Of a stretch of 64,000 nucleotides of DNA, positions 57,120 to 64,000 are shown piece by piece. This stretch comes from Huiozyma naganishii CBS 8797 (taxonomy: Eukaryota; Ascomycota; Saccharomycetes; Saccharomycetales; Saccharomycetaceae): NCBI RefSeq assembly GCF_000348985.1, contig NC_035929.1:372001-436000 (forward strand), in the 5' to 3' direction. Made by a program: the position numbers and the translations under genes. The first letter of the stretch is position 1. Each line of letters begins with the position of its first letter. The notes beneath the pieces are model-generated. The model had not been told where the DNA came from. It saw only the letters and a program-made list of their open reading frames with translations, and did not search any database.

Positions 57120-59153
57120 ATGGCTAAGGCGAGAGGTAGGAAACTGCTGAAGAAGCAGAAGAAAGACGCGTTTGCGCCGGGCACCGGCGAGGATGTGAGC
57201 CACGCCGAGCACAAGGCAGATGTGCCCCAGGAAGAGGCTGCCGAGGCTGCTGCTGGCGGTTCTGCCACTGGGAACGCCATGTTCTTTGGGGTGCTGGACA
57301 GAGAAGAACTGGAGTACTTCAAGCAGGCCGAGGCGACGCTCGCATTGGACGCGTTTGAGACCCCGGAGGAGAAGCAGCACTTTGTGGCGAGTGTGGTAGG
57401 CGAGGCTGCCGGCAAGGAGCTGAAGCTGGTGACGTCGCAGATCTGCTCGAAGTTGATGGAGCGGTTGATCCTCGAGTGTGACGACTCCCAATTGAGGACG
57501 CTGTTTCAGGCGTTCAACGGCGTGTTCTTCGGAATGGCGTGCCACAAGTATGCCTCGCATGTGCTCGAGACCCTGCTGGTCCGGAGTGCTGCGCTTGTAG
57601 AGAAGGAGCTGCTGACGCCGAGCTTTGATGCGCAGCCTGCTGAGGGCGACGTGTTTGTCAGCATGGAGAACATGTTCCTGTTCATGCTGAACGAAATGCG
57701 GCCGCACCTGCGAGAGATGGTGCAACACGAGTATGCGTCGCATGTGCTGCGGCTGCTGATCCTGATCCTGTCCTCGAAGCTGCTGCCCAGCACGGTGCAG
57801 AACAACTCGACGCTGCGGTCGAAGAAGTCGAAGATCGCGCGGAAGATGATCGAACTGGGGGACAACGAGGACTTCAACAGAACGTACCAGACGCCGGAGT
57901 CCTTCAAGGGCCAGCTGCGCGACCTGATCACGACGCTGTACGGGAGCTTCACCAATGGCGCACAGAGCAAGGCGGACGTGACCACCTCGATGGTGACGAA
58001 GTTCAGAGAACTGTGCGTGGACAAGGTCGCCTCGCCGGTCGTGCAGCTGATCATCCAGGTGGAAGGGATCTTTGACCGTGACCGGTCGTTCTGGCGGCTG
58101 GTGTTTGCCGTCGGGGACGAGAAGGACGCCAAGGAGGAGTCCTTCCTAGAGTACCTGCTGTCGGACCCTGTCGGGTCGCACTTCCTGGAGAACGTCATCG
58201 CGTTCGGGAGGATCAAGTACGTGGAGAGGCTGTACCGGCTGTACATGGCGGACCGTATTGTGAAGCTGGCCAAGAGAGACACCACGGGCGCCTTCGTGGT
58301 GCAGAGTCTGCTGAAGCACCTGAAGAGCAAGGAGGTCCGGGAGATCCTGGACGCGCTGGTGCCCGAGCTGGACATCCTGCTGAACTCGAACATGGACTTT
58401 GGGACGACGATCATCGAGAGCAGCAACAAAGAGGGCAACTACCTTCGCGAGGAGGTCATTGGCCAGCTGGTCAAGAAGTACTACAGCGCTGCGGAGGCGA
58501 ACATTCTGGAGAGCGCTCTCTCGCTGAGTTCGTCCACACTGGGGAACACGCGGGACGACTGGCCGACCGTGGACGAGAGAAGGCGGTCGCTGTTTCTGGA
58601 GCAGCTGATCGACTACGACGACAAGTTCCTGAACATCACCACCGATAGCATGTTGGCGCTCCCCGAGGAGAGGTTGCTGCAGATGTGCTACCACGGGGTG
58701 TTCTCGCATGTGGTGGAGCACGTCCTGCAGGTGCAGCGCGTGGACTTCATCAAGAGGAAGCTGCTGCTGAACGTGCTGTGCAAAGACGCCGTCGGGATGG
58801 CGTGCAATGCGTACGCCTCACATGTCATGGACAAGCTGTGGGACTTCACTGCCAAGCTGGCCCTTTACAAGGAGCGGATTGCCGGCGCACTGATGAAGGA
58901 GTCCGAAAAGGTGAAGAACAGCACATACGGCCGGCAGGTCTGGAAGAACTGGAACCTGGAGCTGTACGCCCGGAAAAGGTGGGACTGGAAGCAACTGGTC
59001 AAAGAGCACGATAAGGAGCTGTTCCCAGACTCAAAGCCCCTGCAGCCAAAGTCGGCAAAGCACGGAATGGAGGGGACAGAAAGCCGTGAGGACTCCAGGA
59101 AACCATACAAGAGACAGAATTTCAATGGTAGCCGGGAAAGAAGCAGGAAATAA
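57120..59153 (+). CDS. NOP9: Nop9 Pumilio-repeat nucleolar protein, copy b (intact)
   Basis: Encodes 677 aa (S. cerevisiae Nop9 is 666). The Pumilio block [24 protein letters not shown] is complete here and closely resembles the yeast sequence, as do [19 protein letters not shown] and the basic tail ([18 protein letters not shown]). Nop9 is a nucleolar protein of the 90S/pre-40S particles that protects the pre-rRNA near the 3' end of 18S. Its stop lies seven bases beyond the duplicated segment. Intact frame plus RRPE/PAC make this the likelier functional NOP9. It is convergent with MRP8. Confidence 0.95.
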   Translation: MAKARGRKLLKKQKKDAFAPGTGEDVSHAEHKADVPQEEAAEAAAGGSATGNAMFFGVLDREELEYFKQAEATLALDAFETPEEKQHFVASVVGEAAGKELKLVTSQICSKLMERLILECDDSQLRTLFQAFNGVFFGMACHKYASHVLETLLVRSAALVEKELLTPSFDAQPAEGDVFVSMENMFLFMLNEMRPHLREMVQHEYASHVLRLLILILSSKLLPSTVQNNSTLRSKKSKIARKMIELGDNEDFNRTYQTPESFKGQLRDLITTLYGSFTNGAQSKADVTTSMVTKFRELCVDKVASPVVQLIIQVEGIFDRDRSFWRLVFAVGDEKDAKEESFLEYLLSDPVGSHFLENVIAFGRIKYVERLYRLYMADRIVKLAKRDTTGAFVVQSLLKHLKSKEVREILDALVPELDILLNSNMDFGTTIIESSNKEGNYLREEVIGQLVKKYYSAAEANILESALSLSSSTLGNTRDDWPTVDERRRSLFLEQLIDYDDKFLNITTDSMLALPEERLLQMCYHGVFSHVVEHVLQVQRVDFIKRKLLLNVLCKDAVGMACNAYASHVMDKLWDFTAKLALYKERIAGALMKESEKVKNSTYGRQVWKNWNLELYARKRWDWKQLVKEHDKELFPDSKPLQPKSAKHGMEGTESREDSRKPYKRQNFNGSRERSRK

Positions 59154-59458
59154 TAATGTATACTGATTTCACCACGAACTTCTCGTAGCTTTGGCTCAGG
59201 ATGTCCGTTATTAATGATTGGATTCGATATACTAGATAGCTAGAGGTGTAGTTAAATGTTCCTATACATATTACATTTGATCGATCCTTCTAGTCGAAGA
59301 TAAAATGTATTTTAAAGATACGTGTATAAACCGATTGTGATGGACACTGGCGAACTGGAGAAGGCGGACATGAACGCTCACAAAGAGAAAGAAAAAACGA
59401 TGGAATCAAAACCTCGTTAAAGAAGGTGCAACAAGCACCATTCTTTATCATTTTATAA
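59154..59458. other. NOP9b-MRP8 convergent gap
   Basis: This 305-bp AT-rich gap between convergent stops holds no supported gene. It should contain both 3' processing regions; no long repeat or RNA gene was recognised. Confidence 0.5.
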
Positions 59459-60106
59459 CTACCAGATATCGTCACCCCTCCTTGAACGTAACCCTATGTA
59501 CCTAGCCACTTCGTTGAATATATCATCCAACTGATCCTTTTTGTAGTTTTCCAACTCTTTCTTGATGGTAGCATCATCAAAATCGTTCACGTGTAGGTTG
59601 TCTAGCTTCCCATCCAAAAACTTCTCCAAATCGTCTTGTTCTTTCATAGTAGGTGGTAGACATTCGTAAAATCTAGCTAGCTTGAAAAGGTTCACATCAT
59701 CAATTTCTATAAACTCCTTCATTGTCTTGGGAAAGAAAGACGTTTTAAAGTCTGGTGTGTCCCCATCCGCATTTGGCAGTGGAGCCAGTATATCCTTTTC
59801 CTCGGTCTTTGTGGCGTTGACGAGGCGTCTTATAGATCTTTCCTCAATGTGGTTCAATTCGATTTGCAGCTCACCAACGAGCCCAATGATATCATCGTTC
59901 GTGGCAAACTCTGTGGAGTCAAATTTGTCCCTAGCCACTGTCTTTGAAGCTGTTGGTGGACCGAAATTGTCAACATCCCTTTTCTGGTTGCTCACTTGCA
60001 ACTCGAGCACGCTTTGGCCCGTCTTGCTCAAAACTTTCGTCTGTTTTGCAACCAGCTGCTCAAGCTGTGTCACCTGCTTCCTCAATTCTTCCAACTCCGA
60101 CGACAT
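59459..60106 (-). CDS. MRP8: Mrp8-like protein
   Basis: Encodes 215 aa (S. cerevisiae Mrp8 is 219). Its role is uncertain; it was first listed as a mitochondrial ribosomal protein, but later work places it largely in the cytoplasm. The ATG at 60106 begins SSELEELRKQVTQLEQLVAK, a predicted coiled coil, followed by NDDIIGLVGELQIELNHIEERSIRR and a conserved FFPKTMKEFIEIDD-type block. The C-terminal half is helical and acidic. It lies beside NOP9 copy b; in S. cerevisiae MRP8 is next to LTV1, which here lies beside NOP9 copy a. Confidence 0.88.
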   Translation of the reverse strand: MSSELEELRKQVTQLEQLVAKQTKVLSKTGQSVLELQVSNQKRDVDNFGPPTASKTVARDKFDSTEFATNDDIIGLVGELQIELNHIEERSIRRLVNATKTEEKDILAPLPNADGDTPDFKTSFFPKTMKEFIEIDDVNLFKLARFYECLPPTMKEQDDLEKFLDGKLDNLHVNDFDDATIKKELENYKKDQLDDIFNEVARYIGLRSRRGDDIW

Positions 60107-60215
60107 GGTCACTTCAGTAGGTCAGTAGCAGCAACGTTTGTGGCAATATCAATAACACCTTGGTACCCGTCAAACAATAGTGAACAAATATTTTTGAATT
60201 GAAAATTTTAAGTCC

Positions 60216-60245
60216 AAAAATTTTTCACTTTGAAGTTGCGATGAG
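60216..60245. promoter_or_regulatory. RRPE and PAC sites in the MRP8-MPP10 promoter
   Basis: AAAAATTTTTCA (60216-60227, reverse of the RRPE TGAAAAATTTTT) and GCGATGAG (60238-60245, PAC) lie 126-155 bp before the MPP10 ATG. This pair is diagnostic for the ribosome-biogenesis regulon, matching the function of MPP10. Confidence 0.88.
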
Positions 60246-60370
60246 GTCTCGATTCGTTTTGAAGACGAGGACGACGGTAGTGCCAGTTGTACACTTGGGA
60301 GGAGCATATATTGAAGTAGTAACTTATTTCTGAACAGTTCTCCATTGCTACCGTTTTAAGAGCTTTTAAA

Positions 60371-62245
60371 ATGAGCAGCGGAGCGTTTGTTGAGAGCATT
60401 AAAAGCGACCCTCTCAAAGTTTTGGGACAGGGTCCCAAGGGCGCGCTCAAGTGTGCCAAATTGTACTTGGATGCTGCGATCAAGAACTACAAAGGCGTTG
60501 TCAAAAGCGAGGGCTCTACACTCCCGCTGAATGAGGTTGTCGTGGAAGGGCTGGATGCGAGCCAAGTCTGGTGGCAGGCAAAGATGATTGTGGATGGTAT
60601 TGAAACCGATTTGGTGTCCCGCATTGAAGAGTTGAGAAGTGCGTTGAAAGAAGACGAGGAAAGCGACGACGAGTTAGAGGTTGATGCTAATGGAGACGAC
60701 GCAGAGTTGTCCGAGAGTGGAGAAGAAGAATTAGGAAACGCCAAAGAGCACATCGGTGATGACTCTGAAGGTGAATCTGATGAAAATGACAGCGACGACG
60801 ATGATGCAGAGATTCTTAGCGGTGTGGACGATTTTGATGATTTACAAGAATCTGAAGACGCTCTGGATGAGGTTGCTGTAGGTACAGAGGTCCCAGAGGT
60901 GTCCGAGGAAGCCGCCAAGGATTCTAATACACAGAGCAAAAGTAGTAGCAAGTCTAACGAAGGAAAGAATAGAGAAACAGACGAAGAGCTTAACGACAAA
61001 TTCTTTGATATCGATGAATTTAATAGACAAACTTTGGCTCAAGAAGATGGCGGGGTGGAGGAAGACGATGACGAGGAGGAAGTCGATTATTTTGCAGACG
61101 TACCTTCTGAAGAAGATGAAGAAGTCCTATATTTTGATGACTTCTTTGACAAGCCGAAGGAGTCGAAGAAACAGGATAGAGATAACAGCAAGGAAGAAGA
61201 CAAAGAAGAAGACGAAGAGGAGGACGATAACGATGAATATGTTTCTGCTATTAACTCTGCCAAACTAGATTTATTCGAGGAAGAGGACGAGAATGAAGAA
61301 GAGGAAAGCGATTTATCTAGCAAAAAAGACAAATTGACTTCCTTTGAAAGACAACAGTTGGAAATTCAAGAGCAGATAGCACTGCTGGAAGAAGAAGCTG
61401 TAGCAGAGAAGAAGTGGGCGCTAAAGGGTGAAGTCAATGCCAAGAACCGTCCCGAAAATGCACTTTTGACTGAGGATCTAGAATTTGAAAGAACAGCAAA
61501 ACCTGTGCCGATCATCACTACGGAAGTCACCGAAACGCTGGAGGAAATGATCAGAAGAAGGATAAAGGACTCTAATTTTGATGATCTGGCCCGTAGGGTT
61601 GCTGTTGACCTTTCAAAGAAGCAACGTAAACCAGCATTCGAATTGAGTGACACTAAGTCATCGAAATCACTTGCCGAGATATACGAGAACGATTACAAAG
61701 GTGTGAAAGATGACGAGGAAATCAGCGAAGAACTGAAGAAGAGTCATGATGAGATTACAGAAATGTTCAACGATCTGAATTACAAGCTGGATGCGCTTTC
61801 TTCGGCTCACTTCGTGCCCAAACCGGCTCAAAAGACTATGGAAGTCAGGGTGAACACTGCCGCCATCACAATGGAGGATGCTCAACCGTTGACTATGTCG
61901 TCCGCATCTACATTAGCCCCACAAGAAGTATACAAGGTGGGTAAATCTGAAAATGACGCAGAAATAAGGCTGAACGATGGTACCGTCATGGCTAGAGGGG
62001 AACTGTCGAGGGAGGACAAGACCAGACTCCGTAGGGCCGCCAAGCGGAAGAGATCGAAGCAGTACGCGCAACAGAAACAAGGCCAAGAGCCAGCACAGAA
62101 GCGCAGCAAGAAGGACCAAGTTATTGAAACGCTGTCTCGTGCGAAGAATCTGACAGTCATCAACAAGAAAGGTGAGAAACACGATGTCAAGGGTAAGGAT
62201 AAAAAGGACACACATAGTGATACTTTGAGGAACGTCAAGTTATAG
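60371..62245 (+). CDS. MPP10: Mpp10, U3 snoRNP / SSU processome subunit
   Basis: Encodes 624 aa (S. cerevisiae Mpp10 is 593). Mpp10 binds Imp3 and Imp4 and is needed for early 18S rRNA cleavages. Very acidic tracts dominate residues 95-330 (DEEEVDYFADVPSEEDEEVL; DKEEDEEEDDNDEY). The conserved C-terminal half includes TETLEEMIRRRIKDSNFDDL, LAEIYENDY and HDEITEMFNDLNYKLDALSS, and ends in a basic tail (RLRRAAKRKRSKQYAQQKQG). Promoter RRPE and PAC sites agree. In S. cerevisiae MPP10 (YJR002W) lies close to CEN10. Confidence 0.95.
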   Translation: MSSGAFVESIKSDPLKVLGQGPKGALKCAKLYLDAAIKNYKGVVKSEGSTLPLNEVVVEGLDASQVWWQAKMIVDGIETDLVSRIEELRSALKEDEESDDELEVDANGDDAELSESGEEELGNAKEHIGDDSEGESDENDSDDDDAEILSGVDDFDDLQESEDALDEVAVGTEVPEVSEEAAKDSNTQSKSSSKSNEGKNRETDEELNDKFFDIDEFNRQTLAQEDGGVEEDDDEEEVDYFADVPSEEDEEVLYFDDFFDKPKESKKQDRDNSKEEDKEEDEEEDDNDEYVSAINSAKLDLFEEEDENEEEESDLSSKKDKLTSFERQQLEIQEQIALLEEEAVAEKKWALKGEVNAKNRPENALLTEDLEFERTAKPVPIITTEVTETLEEMIRRRIKDSNFDDLARRVAVDLSKKQRKPAFELSDTKSSKSLAEIYENDYKGVKDDEEISEELKKSHDEITEMFNDLNYKLDALSSAHFVPKPAQKTMEVRVNTAAITMEDAQPLTMSSASTLAPQEVYKVGKSENDAEIRLNDGTVMARGELSREDKTRLRRAAKRKRSKQYAQQKQGQEPAQKRSKKDQVIETLSRAKNLTVINKKGEKHDVKGKDKKDTHSDTLRNVKL

Positions 62246-62667
62246 TCTTCATGGCATACACACATAACACACAAAACCACTTTCTCTCTCTTTGATCCTC
62301 AATGTACAATAGTCAATAAACACACTCTTCCTTTTCCTCTATCTACATACATGAAAAGGATGTCATAAATTAACAAGTCATCAAGGAACAAGAGTGGTCC
62401 TAATCGTATACGTTTTTTAATGTACTGTGCATCTGGTTATCTCATATAACATTCGCTGGTGCTTTCTATGTGGGTGACGTCTCACACCCACAGCACTTCC
62501 GCTACAATTTAGTTGTTATTCAGTTCCTCTTCATTTATTTACTTGTGTTGGTTGTTTTTTGATAAATTTTAACGTTCAAGTTAACGCCTCGTTGCACGCC
62601 AAAACTCAGAGAAGAGGTGGTGTCAGCGACACAAGTAGTCCGTGGGAGTTCAGCATTTTGCGCTCGC
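62246..62667. promoter_or_regulatory. MPP10 3' flank and upstream region of the last gene
   Basis: This 422-bp AT-rich gap has a CRE-like TGACGTCT (62475-62482) inside an imperfect inverted repeat (GTGGGTGA ... TCACACCCAC, about 62470-62491). No RNA gene is supported. Confidence 0.5.
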
Positions 62668-63804
62668 ATGACTAATATGATGATGAAACTGGTTATGGTA
62701 GACCCGAGCAAATCGCGGTCAGACAAGGTACGGTCGAACACTTTCCACCATTTCAAAAATGGGGGAGGTCAGGAAGACGAGCATGGTGCATCAACCGCTG
62801 GAACAACAAGCTTGGGGCTTTACCGGGAAAATCCTGGCACGAATAAGGATCCATTGGTATGGCTTGAGAACGGGGAGCAAGAGCCCTCTAAATCTCTTGT
62901 TTTCCACAACTTTCTACCTAATGAAAAGCCAAGTTTTAACGAGAAGACTGCCCTATGCGATGAAAAGACGGACAAGTCCCTTTCCACCCGGAATGTCCAG
63001 GAGGGTAGTGACATTTCCCAAGAAGTAGACTCGAATTTGGTTAGTGATCGACTGGGAGATTCTTTGATAATCAAAGTCGATCCGAAATATAACTCCTTCA
63101 ATACAAATGTTGTGGCAAATACAACTAGTCACGGGAACAACGCTAATATTAACAAGCACAGTCATTACCACCACCACATTCACCAAGGCAACAGTAATAC
63201 TGGCAGTAATACTAATAGCAGTCGGCGCACTAACAACGAAATCTCAATTAGTTTTAACAATACTCAACTGACATCTGATGGGAAGTTATCGAGAAAACTC
63301 ACGTTTGTGAAATCCATACCGAAACAGAACTCAGGGGGTGATAAGTTATACAAGAATCCTAAGAGTATGAGATTGGCGGAAACCGCTCCGAGGGAAAGTA
63401 CCCATAGACACATGTTCTTTAATCAATCGCCTACTAAAAACACGCTTGCTTCAGATCCGATAACCACAAAACCTCAAATTTTCAATCTTCACAACTACTC
63501 TAAGGGCAACCAACCGGTCAGTGAAGCTTCTCTGAATAAAACACATCCCGTAATAGATACCAAATTTCATGTTACCTCGAGAGCAGGGATGAAAGGATCC
63601 AATGAGGGAAATTTGGACAATAATAAAAACAACCTCTTGGGTAAGTTCAATGCAAGTACGAAAGTTAAACTGAACAAATCGCAGCCTTTACCCCCCACCA
63701 TAAGTGGATACTCAACGTTCACCTTTAAAGTCGACCTACGAGATGGCGAAAGTAATGGCTATGAACACTTCAGCACCAATTCTAATCCACAACTCAAAAA
63801 TTAA
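62668..63804 (+). CDS. Ser/Asn/Lys-rich protein of unknown function
   Basis: Encodes about 378 aa from the first in-frame ATG (62668), beginning MTNMMMKLVMVDPSKSRSDK. It is hydrophilic, predicted disordered, with a His-rich patch (SHYHHHIHQGN), Asn/Ser repeats (NSNTGSNTNSSRRTNN) and basic patches (KLSRKLTFVKSIPKQN). No membrane segment, known catalytic motif or domain was recognised. Base composition and length suggest a real fast-evolving gene rather than chance. It is tandem with MPP10; no syntenic S. cerevisiae gene could be named. Confidence 0.6.
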   Translation: MTNMMMKLVMVDPSKSRSDKVRSNTFHHFKNGGGQEDEHGASTAGTTSLGLYRENPGTNKDPLVWLENGEQEPSKSLVFHNFLPNEKPSFNEKTALCDEKTDKSLSTRNVQEGSDISQEVDSNLVSDRLGDSLIIKVDPKYNSFNTNVVANTTSHGNNANINKHSHYHHHIHQGNSNTGSNTNSSRRTNNEISISFNNTQLTSDGKLSRKLTFVKSIPKQNSGGDKLYKNPKSMRLAETAPRESTHRHMFFNQSPTKNTLASDPITTKPQIFNLHNYSKGNQPVSEASLNKTHPVIDTKFHVTSRAGMKGSNEGNLDNNKNNLLGKFNASTKVKLNKSQPLPPTISGYSTFTFKVDLRDGESNGYEHFSTNSNPQLKN

Positions 63805-64000
63805 ACTCTTACCTGGCACTTCACCGCATCTCTAGCAGTTTGCAATTACTTCCGCTTATTTCTACTGCTTGACATTATATTCCTACTCAATAACCATATT
63901 CTTTTGTATTATTTCTGCAAAATGGACACTTTTTAATATATACAACAGCACTTTTAGGATCATCAGACATGGTTACAATAAAACCAGCATTCTTTGATAA
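63805..64000. other. AT-rich 3' flank to the window edge
   Basis: Non-coding AT-rich sequence after the last stop. An ATG at 63969 starts a frame that runs to the window edge too briefly to judge. Confidence 0.4.

Larger units (their letters stand above)
55164..59146 (+). repeat. Inverted duplication CCT8-NOP9, copy b
   Basis: This 3983-bp segment matches 33547-29563 on the opposite strand with about five substitutions and seven small indels. Left boundary: exactly the CCT8 ATG. Right boundary: after AAGAAGCAG, seven bases before the NOP9 stop. Neighbouring genes (AVT3, MRP8) are visibly AT-richer than the segment. Confidence 0.95.

Noticed and set aside
1..64000. Transposons, LTRs, CRISPR arrays, viral or toxin genes
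   Set aside because: No reverse transcriptase, integrase, transposase, TG...CA long terminal repeats or regularly spaced repeat-spacer arrays were seen on either strand.

Overview
The window is nuclear DNA of a budding yeast of the family Saccharomycetaceae. The evidence is the gene content (SGA1, XBP1, COG5/6, SEC24, NSP1, RPT1, DNM1 and others), dense short intergenic regions, yeast-type introns (GTATGT ... TACTAAC ... AG), an intron-less tRNA-Thr, and yeast regulon sites (PACE, RRPE/PAC, a CCAAT box, ARCCCTAA). Gene order resembles the S. cerevisiae IX/XIV sister blocks, but MOB1 and SHQ1 are missing from their expected places. That pattern suggests a post-whole-genome-duplication lineage that lost different duplicates from S. 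cerevisiae. Many genes are rather GC-rich for this family; a Kazachstania-like species is possible but not shown by the sequence.

Layout. (1) About 0-26.8 kb is one ancestral block carrying the S. cerevisiae YIL099-YIL109 and YNL041-YNL051 genes interleaved: an unidentified 3' gene fragment, SGA1, XBP1, tRNA-Thr(AGT), COG6, DPH1, TAM41, a probable BOP3, YIP3 (intron), LAP2, a YNL046W-like gene, one SLM1/SLM2 gene, ALG11, a PFK26-like gene, SEC24, a YNL050C-like gene (intron) and COG5. Several act in the early secretory pathway. (2) About 27-29.3 kb holds RPC25 and LTV1. (3) About 29.6-33.5 kb holds NOP9 and CCT8, copy a. (4) About 34.2-47.3 kb holds SDH1, GYP6, MHP1, NSP1 and RPT1. (5) About 47.8-55 kb holds a YLR001C-like fasciclin protein, DNM1 and an AVT3/AVT4 transporter. 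(6) About 55.2-59.15 kb holds CCT8 and NOP9, copy b, in inverted orientation. (7) About 59.5-63.8 kb holds MRP8, MPP10 and an unrecognised protein.

The most striking structure is a nearly identical inverted duplication of about 3.98 kb (29563-33547 and 55164-59146) holding CCT8, the intergenic region and NOP9. It flanks 21.6 kb of unique sequence. Copy a keeps a plausible CCT8 promoter but has a cluster of mutually compensating indels in both genes. Copy b has clean reading frames, but its homology begins exactly at the CCT8 start codon, so that CCT8 has new upstream sequence. Beside copy a, the CCT8-SDH1 intergenic region holds eight Tbf1-type ARCCCTAA sites in 149 bp at roughly 20-bp spacing. 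DNM1 and the YLR001C homologue, which flank CEN12 in S. cerevisiae, lie here only 124 bp apart with no point-centromere elements between them. No transposon, CRISPR array or virus-like sequence was seen.
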